From NCBI GenBank assembly GCA_021307315.1, contig JAJSPD010000076.1, forward strand, positions 147,104 through 211,103: 64,000 bases of DNA. Direction: 5' to 3'. Made by a program: the position numbers and the translations under genes. Below the pieces are notes generated by a model. The model searched no databases and had not been told where the DNA came from. It saw only the letters and a program-made list of their open reading frames with translations. The DNA comes from Bisporella sp. PMI_857. Its lineage: Eukaryota; Ascomycota; Leotiomycetes; Helotiales; Helotiaceae. Below, one piece after another: positions 1-10,391 of this stretch; the first letter of the stretch is position 1, and the number at the start of each line of letters is the position of its first letter.

Positions 1-1
1 T

Positions 2-271
2 AGAGAAGGCCAGGAGGGGCTGCCACAAGCTATGTTCCCAAGCGCGGGCGGGTGTGATGAGTATATCCAGATCTTCCTACACGAGAAACGGGTACCGAGG
101 AGTAAACTAAAGGAGTGGGAGGGCAAGTTTACTGGCTTGATGGATCAGGGGGAAATGATAACGTTGAAAGTTGTGAAGCTGGAAGATTTATGGTTGGAAG
201 GCGCGAGGGACTCAAAAGCTCTGACGGCGTGGGCACTGTATTCCGGGCTGAAGCTCAAGGGCAAGCTGTAA
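2..271 (+). CDS. Nudix hydrolase (ADP/UDP-sugar diphosphatase-like), C-terminal part only
   Basis: The reading frame is open from base 2 and ends at a TAA at 269-271, so the 5' part lies outside the window. What remains (about 89 residues) contains PSAGGCDEY, FLHEKRV, a GKFTGL turn, an ITLKVVKLEDLW segment and a closing ALTAWALY helix. I recognise this order as the C-terminal half of fungal NUDT14-like sugar-nucleotide diphosphatases, enzymes that split ADP- or UDP-sugars into sugar phosphate plus nucleoside monophosphate. The catalytic Nudix box would be upstream and cannot be seen, so activity is not established here. The gene converges on another Nudix gene, with 110 bp between the stop codons. 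The family call is from memory of homologues and is moderately secure. Confidence 0.6.
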   Translation, partial: REGQEGLPQAMFPSAGGCDEYIQIFLHEKRVPRSKLKEWEGKFTGLMDQGEMITLKVVKLEDLWLEGARDSKALTAWALYSGLKLKGKL

Positions 272-381
272 GTGCTATATAGAAGTAATGATATGATATC
301 CCCGACCTCCCTTTATATTAATATTCTGCTCTTTCATTATTCTATCAAAGGTAGCCTATTCTCCTTGTCCAGATGCGAGTC

Positions 382-1134
382 CTATAACTTCCACCGCTGG
401 GCCATCATGATCCCCTCAGCCAACGTCCCAACCCTTGCATCAATCGCATACCCCTCGCCCTCCAGCCTCCTACACTCGTCCCACAGCCCGCGCAACGGCA
501 CCGTAAAAACCTCGATGAACTCATTCTCCTCCAGCTCGGGCTTGAGGTCCCGGTTCCTCGGGTCCGCCATGTCGATCTCCACGCGCACCATCCTCAGGTT
601 GGTATCGCAGAACCCGGGATCGTTCCACATGACCGGGCTGCGCTCGCTCGCCGCGCCAACGTACCCCGTCTCCTCCCGCAGCTCCCGCACCGCCGCGTCC
701 TCGGCGCTCTCCCCGCCGTCCACCAAGCCCGCGGGCACCTCGATGCATACCTTGCCGACGGGCGGCCGGTACTGCTTCTGCAGGATGATTTCGGGCCCGC
801 TGGGCTTCTCGAGGATGGCCACGATGCCGACGCCATCTATGTCTGAGCCCTGGGGGCGCGTGGTGCGGGATGCATGCTCCCAGGTTCGGGTCGTTTGGTG
901 GGGATCTTTGTATGTCGTTCTATCGTGCAAGTGTCAGCGATATCCGTCTTTACTTTCTTGATACCTGTTCATCCTTCCGCGCGATATAGAAACGGACTTA
1001 CAAGATGAGCTTCGTCCACTTCGCGTCTTTGTTTTCCTGTCGAATCGAAGGTTAGCTTTGTAAAGGATTATTTAAAGAGGGGCATATCACACCAAAGGCT
1101 CCGTCTTCAAGATCTCCTGGTCACCCGTTGACAT
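382..1134 (-). CDS. YSA1: ADP-ribose pyrophosphatase (Ysa1-like Nudix hydrolase)
   Basis: The model has three exons: 1134-1093, 1036-1002 and 919-382, with introns of 56 and 82 nt (GTGTGA..CAG and GTAAGT..TAG). It gives 204 residues. The Nudix box is complete: G90, E96, then R104-E105-L106, E108-E109, G111. Ahead of it are the YSA1-type signatures WTKLI, TTYKDP and EHASRTTR. Ysa1 enzymes hydrolyse ADP-ribose, and often other ADP-sugars, to AMP and ribose 5-phosphate in cytosol and mitochondria. They clear ADP-ribose released during NAD turnover. The C-terminus LAEGIMMAQRWKL is typical of the family. The start is the only ATG that lets exon 1 splice in phase onto the conserved exon 2. The 3' end faces a second Nudix gene. 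The product is secure; the exact biological substrate is not. Confidence 0.9.
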
Positions 1135-1339
1135 TATGATTTCCGGTGAATATTTAATCTATTAATCATCAAAATATTAAATACGCCCAGCAGAACGATT
1201 TTCATCAGAGAAACGAGATCTAAAATATTTTTATAAGGAAAACAAAAGAAAAGAAAAGACGGCTCGGTGAGCTGGCAGTTAAATCAGCCTTGCGCCAGCC
1301 CCCTCACAAGGCGGCACGGCAGGGGAACTAATGGCATGG

Positions 1340-1368
1340 ATGTCATGATAATCGGCGCATCATGACAT
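1340..1368. repeat. Perfect 10-bp inverted repeat, 9-nt spacer
   Basis: ATGTCATGAT at 1340-1349 is the exact reverse complement of ATCATGACAT at 1359-1368. It lies about 205 bp upstream of the start codon of the Ysa1-like gene. It could be a protein-binding dyad or a hairpin. No function is known. Confidence 0.6.
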
Positions 1369-1703
1369 GAACTTGGCAGGGGAGTCACTTCAACATAGCA
1401 TCCGTTCATGCATCTGCTCTCTTCTGCATGTGAATGTAACATCATGTAACTCCCATTCCTTTGTGTTGTTACCCTGAGTTCGTAAATTAGCTGCCAGCCT
1501 ATATCACAAGAACGCTAGTCAATCTCTTTTGTTGTCCTTGCAAGCTTCGCAAACATTTTACTATTTATCAGGCATTCGTGGCTCTCTTGCACTTTCATAT
1601 GCTTTCTTTATGCGTAAACATTCATTGGATCATTTTTTCAGGTGCATATATTTTCCTCTGAACAGCATGTCTTCTTGTAGTTTTATTGGTGCACTATATT
1701 TTT

Positions 1704-1930
1704 ATGAGACATTCCAATCTTGTGTTTTTCACAGTCGCTGCTTTCTCGATGGGGGGTTTGAATGAATTATTAGTTCTTGAACATATAGTCGTCATGTTTA
1801 TGATGGGTCAGTCGTTATTCTGCGGAGCCTGTCAATGCGTCATGAACAATGAGACATTCAAGAGGCACGTTCCAAGAAAACAATTTGATTTTCACGTATC
1901 CCGCCAATGTATTAAAGTTCATGAGACATT
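1704..1930. repeat. Three copies of ATGAGACATT with ~72-bp periodicity
   Basis: The decamer occurs at 1704, 1849 and 1921. The gaps are 145 and 72 bp, so close to 2:1. The sequence after the second and third copies is also similar (purine-rich, with AAGAAAAC about 26 bases in). This suggests a degraded tandem repeat of about 72 bp. Confidence 0.4.
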
Positions 1931-2188
1931 TGGAAGAGCATCTATTTGGAAGAAAACCTTGTATTATCATTATCATTATCAACTAAAATACTAGGTCCTT
2001 TTTCTTCCCATTCCATTATGTACCCATTTCCTACCAGTTGTTAGCAGCTATGATCAAGATAATGTATAACAATGGGTTAGCGACTTAAAACTTACATTTC
2101 CATTGCAAGTATCTATTCCCAAATTCCCATATCCCTAAGCTCTTCCCCACTTTCCTTGATATGTGAGTCACTCTGACTGATGGTTTAC

Positions 2189-2846
2189 CTAGTTCCAGCG
2201 CGGCTTATAGAGTGATGCACCAGGGTTGGCCATGGCATTGCGGTTCATCATAGAGTAATGGCGCAGGTATCCAGGGCGGTAGTAATAGCGATACTGTTGT
2301 TGTGCAGGAGCATCAACTAGAGGAGCCAACAAAGTGAGAACGCACTTATGTGCTTGTTGCTCCAGCTTTCCATCCCCAGCGCTCAACTCCTCATCCTCCC
2401 TTCCCACATCAGCCTGCTTATTGTTGTCCTTTAGGATCGTAGAAAGTTCCTCCGGAGTGACATCCTCCTCAACCGCACTGCCATATCCACTGTCCCCAGT
2501 ATCAGCTCGCTTTGGTATACCCTTCGATATCTTCTCAGTGGTAACCGCAATGGCACCGATAGCAGGGAGGTGTGGGGTAGGAGGCGGAGTGTTGGCTGCA
2601 GAAAGGCTGGAAGCTGGAGTGTTGTAGGGAGTGCCTTGCGGGGTATCTGGGAGTAATGCGACAGGAAGGGAAAAGCGAGCGCCAAGCTGCTCTGCAACAC
2701 TGTTGGACAGTCAGGAAACGCTATCGCATTGCAAACACAGGCGCATGCATATAAGCAGCGCCATCCAGCATGCGGCATTCAGTATCTTACCTGGCAATAG
2801 CAATGTGCGCAGTATCTTTGACTTCTGCGGTCTGCACGTCGGCCAT
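2189..2846 (-). CDS. Uncharacterised 188-residue protein, two exons
   Basis: Exon 1 is 2846-2791 (start MADVQTAEVKDTAHIAIA) and exon 2 is 2699-2189. They are joined across a 91-nt intron with GTAAGA and CAACAG borders. The frame stays open for 188 residues and crosses three frames of the raw sequence, which supports real coding. The N-terminus is a short helix-like segment. It is followed by a Pro/Thr/Ser-rich stretch with TPQGTPYNTP and NTPPPTPHLP that carries several minimal TP/SP phosphorylation sites. Next come an acidic linker (EEDVTPEELS) and a Tyr/Arg-rich tail with QQQYRYYYRPGYLRHY, ending in YKPRW. There is no signal peptide or membrane segment. I do not recognise the family; it may be a regulatory or stress-related protein, but nothing seen here proves that. 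Confidence 0.7.
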
Positions 2847-4623
2847 TTTAGAGAGTATTGGAAGGCGCTGATTGGAGTAATGTGACGATCTTGATGCGGA
2901 GGATCCGTAGATTACTAGAAGACAAAAGATTTGTTTGCGCTGCAAAGAATGCTTGCTGGATTTGATGTTTGATGTCGAGGTTTCATAAACAAACGTGCTG
3001 TGACAGCGCCCGCAAAGTATTTATATTGCGCTGGCTCTAGGCATCATGTCGGAAAAGGAAGCGACGATGTGAATCACCACTACTCAGAAATTACAGCAGC
3101 ACGCAGCTGAACATTTATCTGAGTAGAAAGCTGAGCCCTTTATAATACCTCTAGTTTTGTTTAATTCCACCCCGGAACTTCGTATTATTAAAACCTGCTA
3201 TTTTGATTGGTTTTTGTAGGGACATGTTTCCTACTTTGAGAGGGTCTGCTCTTTATTTTTAGTCAATATCAGAAATGGGAAGGAAGCATTAGAAGGATGG
3301 ACACCAGCAATTATATCTGATAAGAATGTCAATAAAGTTAAAAAACATGCAGTCTAGTTATTAGCTGTTCGATTTCAGCATATCCAGATTAGTTCGATTC
3401 CTAATCTAAGATGTGATTTGTCACGCATATGGAACATGTTTGCTTCAAATATGAAATCTTCCTCCGCCTTGCCACTCACCAACTTCAGCTTTATTCGCAT
3501 TAATATGTGCAATATAAATCAGTCCGAAGATTCTTTTAGCTAGAAGATTCTTGATACACTTCTGGTTTAGGTCACGACGCAGGTGTATTTCTTGGCGGCA
3601 ATTCATTCTAGACTTTCGATATAAAAAAGCTACAAACATCCAGTAGGATTTGTAGATTACTTTGTGTTGTTCAAAATTAAACTTATCATTATTCGGTAAA
3701 CTGTGCACTGAGATATCATAATCTATCATAAAGAAGACTTTAGTGTCATCTTGCGTTTTCACCGTTTTCCACGCACTTTAAGCATTACAAACAGCTTTGA
3801 GTACTAAGAACTTTTTCACTTTATAAACTATATATATGTCAGTATCAACGCATTTTAGTCTAGAAGAATCTCTCGGTATCTGCTACCTTTACTTTGTAAA
3901 GCATTAGATTAGACTGCTGAACTTTTACACCAGTCCTTAATAATCTTGCAGCCTCCGTTTTTTCAGCATTACTATCTTTATCATTTTTTAAAGAATTTGT
4001 CTCAGGGTGATAGTTTTTGTCAAGATGTATCCTTCTATGTTGCATCATAGCACTATATTAAACAAATGTTCTCCCTCAAAAGTGACAAAAGAAAAAGGTC
4101 TAGATTCAGCGCTAAAGTGATAACTGACAATACTCCGGATCTAGGTACCGAATTAATATAGCTGATGTTATTTCAATCTGACAGAGATTTTCTACGTATC
4201 ACGGTAGTTATATTCAACAATTGCAACAATTATATACTGTTGAAGGAGTGTTGAATTTATAGAATAGACAATCGATCAAATGTTGATGCTTGTTGTTACT
4301 ATTCTTTATATTGACACAGACAACAGAGAATTCTATTGACAAATCATAGACACTTATTTCTTGCTCCTAAAACAAACGAAATTCTTCGGTTGTTATACAA
4401 ATCCTATCAGCGCAAAGTCAACTCACCTTTAATATTCCGCAGACAATATTTAGCAATTAAGCCCTCAGCCTTGTCCGCACTTCACCTTTATAATAGTCAA
4501 ACATTTACCCGCGGAACCTAAAATCACGCGGAATAGCCAGCATAAAAACACCAACGCTACATAATGCAAAGCAGGCCAACAACAGCTAATTCTAGCCATA
4601 CCTTTCTCAATTAACAACTTATC
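2847..4623. other. AT-rich intergenic stretch without a supported gene
   Basis: The stretch is visibly AT-rich, especially 3200-4350. The open frames within it (for example the minus frame at 3445-3762) show no motif, biased composition or splice signals. It separates two divergently transcribed genes and presumably carries both promoters. Confidence 0.6.
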
Positions 4624-6062
4624 ATGCCGATCATAAAGGTAGCCTACCTGCGCTGCTGCAGATGTTGCGAAAGCACTCTCCGCCTTGAGAGCCCGGACGC
4701 ATGTTACGAGTGCGGTCACCTTGAGTGCGAGGACTGCGACGGTTGGGAGCACTGGACGGCTGCCGAGGAACAATTAAGTAACGGCAAGAAGGATGACATC
4801 AGAGGTGCGCTTTGCAAGAGCAACGATTCCGGCGAGAAGAATGTTTTTAGGGAGGATGTTCGTCTTAAAGAAAAAGAGAATAACTCGGTGGACAGCGATG
4901 AATTACTGATGTCAGAATTGACCAAGACTCTGAGGCTTGATAGAGGTACCGCAATAATGCTATATGGCCAGGATAATAAGGAATTGGGCTCGCACATAAG
5001 GACCGTCGAGGAAATGGTTGAGATCTTTGGAGATCGAGAGAATGGCTTCAAGAGCATCGGAGACTGGGCCAGTCAATTCGAGGTAAGTAAATCTCCCGGA
5101 ACATAATGCCATCATTCATGATTTATGAGAGACTTCCCTTACTCAAAACACTGCTTTTAATAACAAAGCTAACTTCTAGTTCTGGTGCACAGAAAAATAA
5201 AGACCCTTATTGGGTGCGAAGAGGCTCTAAACAAATGGCCAAAGGCGCAACTTTGCTTGCTAAGCTTATTGGTAAATTGATCAAGGTTCCTAGCGTTGAT
5301 AACAGCCATCCAATGGGTACCGAAAACTTGGTAAACGGAGCCTCGAACCCTAGAGAAATTAATGATAGCAATGATGGAAACAACACAAAATCCTTTCAGA
5401 CCCACCTTGCGCAGAAACTTCACATCAAGCGAAATGCTGTATCAACACCAAATCAATCCAACATAGCAGAGGGACCCCAGAGGCTCAATAAACCTAAGAA
5501 TAACCTGGACCGTTTTGAACAATGGACCAATGCAAATGAGGGATCAGAGGGCTATGAACATGCTCTCGATCTGGGACGCCGCCGACAAGAGATCATGAAA
5601 TGGCTAGCTAACGTAGAAGCTACGGACGGCAACAATCACACCGATGGCAGTGAGGGTGTTGCGAATAAATTGGAAGAATCTACATTTGATACGACGAAAT
5701 TAATCATGGAGATACGAAGAGGTTGGGCGACTATCGAGGAGTGGCTAGATGACGTGGAAATAATGAAGCATCTTGCTAAGAATTACGAGTTCCAGAGCAC
5801 CTTCATGGATCTTGGAGAAGATAATTCGTATGGCGCCGATATTGACAGAGAAATCTTAGGGTTTGAGGATACTTCTGAGTCCATTCGGAGCGATCATACT
5901 CAAAAACATTGTCTGACGGATGTCACAGAGTGGAATAACGCACGAGAAGGCATGAAGAAGCTCTCGCGTCAAAACTCTGCTGAATCAAATCGCCAAGGAA
6001 TTACCGTTAAGTGGATAATTGGACCTGAGAGCACAGATGGATCTGATATTACAAACTTGTAG
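4624..6062 (+). CDS. Uncharacterised protein with N-terminal Cys-rich zinc-ribbon-like motif
   Basis: There are two exons, 4624-5082 and 5193-6062. They are joined by a 110-nt intron (GTAAGT donor, GCACAG acceptor). The nearer TTCTAG acceptor would bring a stop within a few codons, so the later one was chosen. The product is 442 residues. Residues 10-38 hold a dense set of likely metal ligands: C11, C12, C14, C15, then C27-x2-C30, H32, C35-x2-C38. This pattern of CxxC, CxxCxH and CxxC is common in small fungal zinc-ribbon proteins of unknown role. The rest is charged and Asn/Asp-rich with repeated W-containing helices (IGDWASQFE, EQWTNANEG, IMKWLANVE, ATIEEWLDD, VTEWNNARE). This suggests degenerate internal repeats of a short 'W-helix' unit. 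It has no signal peptide or membrane span. Its flanks are AT-rich. The gene is probably real; the function is unknown. Confidence 0.75.
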
Positions 6063-6501
6063 GCGAGGGTTATGAGCCTCTCCACCAAAGAAATGGGGGG
6101 ATCCGCCTGAGCCACTTGCACGCTTCATTTGTTTCTTGCTGGAGGTACAACAATCCCAACGGGAGCGTTGCTACTTCTAGTGTTGAGAATTGGAACGGAT
6201 ACGTACGCTTGTAAAGGAGAGGTTAGGCTCGTCTTGGGCGCGCTGGAATAGGGGTAGACCGATTAAGTCTAGTGTACTCGCTTAACGACTACACCCTAAT
6301 TTCTATTTCTATCTTTAGTGTTTCATAAATGAAGGATTTTATTCCAGACCCAACACATTATAATTTCAGATAAATGTTTGCCAGAAAAGAAAAGCGCACC
6401 CTTTGCCTTTTAATCCGTACTGAAAGAAACCATAGCAGCAAAAAGCCGCCGAAAAGTGCAGTACGGATAACGAGAAGTAGCAGGTCGTCACATGACCATG
6501 G
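6063..6501. other. Intergenic, nothing recognised
   Basis: This holds the terminator of the upstream gene and the promoter of the ALKBH1-like gene. No coding signal was seen. Confidence 0.5.
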
Positions 6502-7781
6502 ATGACCCAACCAAAGTATAATTCACGACCCTGCATATGCGTGTGCATGTATGCTAATTATACGCAGAAAGAGCATGCACATGACACTCATGCTATGCCT
6601 CCTCAAGTACTTTGTAATGAGTATAAAAAGTATCAAAAAATTGACGATGCTGCCTTGGCAACAGACATGAATATTGTGGATTTCAATCGAGGACTAACCG
6701 AGGAGCAAAAGGAGAGGATAATTCCCGCTGGAACAATCTCTTCTGCGGTAATTGGTGCTGCTCAAAAAGCGTTCTTAGGACAGAAAAATGATGAAGATAG
6801 TTCCACGGTTAGTGCTCCGAAGGAATGTACGATATATGAGCATAAAGACTTCGCCGGTAAGTCCAGGCTGTGCCTAAACCATAGCAGAAAGCTTTGAGAT
6901 TAACCTTGGTGTCAAAGGATTGAGATTATTCCCGTCTCTGCTGCCGCCAGAATGCCAAGTTATATTTCTAGACAAGCTTCTGCACCGAGAGCTATCAAAC
7001 CCACTTCACATAACAAACATCCATCAGGACTACGAGATTCCTTTCCCGCCAACCCAGGAAGGGAACGAGGACCCGGATTCCTTCTTCAAGTATCCCCAAT
7101 CCGGGAAGAACCAGATGTTCATGCCCCGAAATCCCCATTCCATTGATAAGCCGCTCAATATGGCGCAGTTTCTACAGAAGAAGCTGAGGTGGCTCACTAT
7201 AGGCAATCAATATAACTGTACATATATCCACGCACCCCAGTGCGCCACTTGGAGGAACCCCTGCGACCGGCAGCTGCTGACATCCTCCAGGGAACACCCG
7301 CTCTTACCCTACAACCTCGCCAACGCCATTCCCCGCCGACATCGCGCGTCTTGTAACGACCCTCTTCACGTCATCTTTCAACCCCGAATCCGGCGTCGTG
7401 CTCCTCTATTCGACAAAGGACTATATGCCCGTGCACCGGGACGTATCCGAAGAGTGTCAGCGGGGGCTCGCCTCCTTCTCCCTTGGGTGCGACGGGCTTT
7501 TCATCATCGCGCGCGATCGCCATCCCAACGCTGACCCGGACGACGAGGACCGCGAGCAGGAGATGGTTACTATCAGGGTTAGGAGCGGGGATGTGGTGCA
7601 GATGGATGGGGAGACGCGGTGGAGTTGGCATGCGATGCCGAAGGTGATAGCGGGGACCTGTCCGGAATGGTTGGACGAGTGGCCGAAGGTTGGAGGCGGG
7701 CCGAAAGAGTATGAGAAATGGAGGGGTTTCATGAGAGGGAAGAGGTTAAATATTAGTTGTCGTCAGGTGTGGGCTGATTAA
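6502..7781 (+). CDS. ALKBH1-like Fe(II)/2-oxoglutarate dioxygenase
   Basis: Exons are 6502-6856, 6918-7217 and 7291-7781, with introns of 61 and 73 nt. The three exons lie in three different frames and join into one 381-residue AlkB-family protein. The N-terminal part has the fungal ALKBH1 helix (NEYKKYQKIDD) and then GLRLFPSLLPP. After the second junction come GNQYNWNTRSYP, FPADIARLV and the double-stranded beta-helix core. Iron ligands are visible as H267-x-D269 (PVHRDVSEE) and distal H332 (WSWHAMPK). The 2-oxoglutarate-binding end is RLNISCRQV (R370, R376). ALKBH1 enzymes demethylate or oxidise tRNA and some DNA bases, in nucleus, cytosol or mitochondria depending on species. The start is uncertain: an ATG at 6595 would drop 31 residues, but family similarity seems to begin just before it. 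Divergent from nothing nearby; a HET relic follows. Confidence 0.88.
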
Positions 7782-8463
7782 TAAACCCTCCTCTTCTATA
7801 GACGTATTAATAGAGCAGAAAATAATCTAGACCGTCTGTTGTCGCAGAGTGAGGCCGGTTCGATGCCACTTTTACTTCGCGGGAGACCTGATTCCAAGCA
7901 CATGTAGGATGCATCTGGATTTGAGGGTTCAAAAATTTCCTATTAAATTATACATTTACTCGGGTTTTGCCTCTTTCTGAAATTTACTGCTTTTAAGCCT
8001 TTGATTCCCTGCGAGGGCCTCTGATCAGCAGGCTAGCGCCACTAATACCTAGCTCTCTACCTCTTGACACAACGATATGTCAACTAGGAACTTTCGTGTT
8101 GACTAGACGCTGATGCATCCTGGATATGGCTCAAAGATTTGCGGGTAGCAAGTATGTAATGTAGGCTAATGTGTTGCGACCTTCTGATATCTAATGCTTA
8201 GGAGTTCGTGCTTGGCAGATCCTTGAATAGCATACTGTTGTTTGATTTCAGATCCCTGCCTAGAGGTATTAAATCTCCATCAAGGCATTTAAGTCAGGCA
8301 CGATTGGTCACAATCAACTAATCATTTCTTTTGATGTAGAGAACTCCAAGTGAATTGGTTTTACTATAGGATATGAAGATTACACAATCCAGATGTGTGC
8401 CAGCTCCCACGGTCCTACTTGTTTCATTTCAGCATATTTGGCCATGAGATATGCCCAGCCATC
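7782..8463. other. Intergenic, nothing recognised
   Basis: This lies between the 3' ends of the dioxygenase gene and the convergent HET relic. No gene or clear repeat was seen. Confidence 0.5.
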
Positions 8464-9128
8464 CTATTCCAAAGGGACGCATTCACTAAGAAATCCGTAC
8501 ATATCATCGTTCTCTGGTCGCAGAATAACCGGAAGGCGTGCACCATAAAGCAACCACAGCTCATCATCCATATTAACGAACTTAGCTGTGACGAACTGTC
8601 TGCCATCTGCGAGGCTGTATGTCATCAAATACGGCGTATTGATTGATACAGATCTGATCTGCCCACAGTAGAAGCTCCCTCCCAGGATACTTGGTAGTCC
8701 AATATTCATATGCATTTCCAATAGCAAGCTCCAGATTTTCAAAAGCATTGAAAGGCAATCCATCGACCAGGATGACAGCTGTATTTATAGGCGATCCTGC
8801 GCAATATGATAAGGCGCAATAATCTCCATCAACACGAGATAGAGCAACGTTATCAACGAGCTCACAAGCTATGAGTTTCTTGTTAGGATTTGAAAATCTG
8901 AAGCCGTACTGCGACATGGTAGTTGATATGCTTGATCATTAAATCGAACTGGTTGGCCACTTGGTCCCTTGAGAGCCCACTGTGGGTTGTGTCGTAGATG
9001 TTGGTCATAATGCATCCGAGGAAATACCCTGAGTAGACGTATTTCTCTTCTATTTGGATCGAGAGGCAAGTACGGAGTTTGAGAGTAGAAGAAACTATTT
9101 TGAGGAGTATAGAAGTTGTCAAACTCAT
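8464..9128 (-). pseudogene. HET-domain (heterokaryon incompatibility) gene, decayed
   Basis: Pieces of a HET protein lie in different frames of the minus strand. Near 9069-8990 is REIRLLRVFP, the usual opening of these proteins. At 8917-8582 is the HET core: YCALSYCAGSP, then AVILVDGLPFNAFENL and LLWADQICINQ, matching the classical YxALSYxWG and WxDxICIxQ blocks. Immediately after ICINQ a frame change leads into GRQFVTAKF, then DDELWLLYGARLPVILRP and YGFLSECVPLE at 8640-8464. That block is normally several hundred residues further on, at the C-terminus. So the middle is deleted and at least one frame is broken. An intron could explain the first frame change (a CTAAC..CATAG acceptor is present), but there is no room for one at the second. 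HET proteins trigger cell death after non-self recognition; this copy is very unlikely to work. Confidence 0.8.
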
Positions 9129-10391
9129 GCGCGGGTTAATTGGCTAAATCCCTCTTGGCTAGGCGAGAGTTCAGCCCCGGTCTTATGACAAATCGTTCAT
9201 TCGAAGACATGGTTTCTTCTCTATGAGGAGCAGCTTGGATATCTCCACATTTTACTGTATTGTAACTTGTGATACATCCTCGAATGCTCCACTAAAGTGT
9301 CCAAAATCTCGAAAATGGCTGAGGATGATAGACGTGAAAAACATACAAAGACTTTGGACGTGGAGAGTAATTGCTTTTTCTCAAGCAAGGCCACATTTCA
9401 CACAAACCGGGTGTAGGATCATGACTAAGCTAACCTTGTGTAGCATGATTGGCAAGTTGTCGCTGCGACCACAGCTGATCTAAATCTCAATTATTTCTTT
9501 TGCAACATGACCCTTTATAACCTACAATGCTCATTGTTGTGCTGGTGAGTTTGTGCGTTAGACAAAATAATAAAAGCCCTAGAGCAGTGCTTCTTGATCA
9601 GAAAAGCGCGCCGCAAAGAACACAGGAGGTTCGATAGTCCGTTACAAGCTGTTCAGCTACGGCTCTTCCAATTCTCGATATCCTCCTTGACCACACCTGG
9701 ATCTAGGGTTATTGCAAGTTAAGATTTTTTTTATTAAAAAAAAGGTCGAAGCAGACCTGAACTAGTATGCGATATCGCGTACAACCGCTCGGTGCTGCCT
9801 CATCTAAAGCCATACATCTTCGCTACTTAGTTTGATCTGCTGCTAAGGTACCCTGCGAACCTCCATTTCAGCTGGCACCGAGTCAACCCACATGAAAGCT
9901 GACATAAGCTCTCTCCATATATGTCTGCGTAACATTACGAATTGGCATGTGATTCTATTTCCTGACAGATCCACCACATTTCCACTTCTGCAGAACTACA
10001 ATGCCGACCAGTGGATGTAGTCCACCAATTTGCGCTCACGTGATGTGAATTACCTACATGTATTCACGCTAAGAAACATTAAAAAGATTCTTAGTCGCCG
10101 ACCACGTAAGATTTAGTCTCCAATGAAGAGCAATGCTGAAAGACCATGCTGAAATGTGTAGATAAATGGCGTTACGGATGTACGCTGAAGGTATCATGTT
10201 CTGTGAACAGAAACAAAACCGCATCTTTGAGCAGATAGCTTGGCTGGTGAATGAATACGAAGACATGAACTAAGATATCCAATGCAAAATCGTCTATAAG
10301 ATACGATAATACCCTTACTCTGAGATCGTGTGTCAAGTATCCGACAGTAGCAAACTCCACCAACTTTCAAGATATTCAGCCCAAACTGAAT
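9129..10391. other. Intergenic, upstream of the GH45 gene
   Basis: No supported gene is seen. There is a T-run/A-run hairpin-like tract near 9724-9743. The final few hundred bases should hold the endoglucanase promoter, but I could not pick a clear TATA box. Confidence 0.5.

Larger units (their letters stand above)
1135..2188. other. Gene-free stretch upstream of the Ysa1-like gene
   Basis: No convincing gene is seen. Two open frames near 1529-1994 have no recognisable motifs and no splice logic. The stretch holds a perfect 10-bp dyad at 1340-1368, three ATGAGACATT copies at 1704-1930 and a short run of three TTATCA-like units near 1965-1981. Confidence 0.6.

Noticed and set aside
272..961. 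Plus-strand 229-residue open frame
   Set aside because: It is antisense to the Ysa1-like gene, which has an intact Nudix box and good splice sites.
3445..3762. 105-residue minus frame in AT-rich DNA
   Set aside because: No motif, no biased coding composition and no splice partner; expected by chance.
8395..8646. Plus frame across the HET relic
   Set aside because: It is the antisense of recognisable HET protein blocks.
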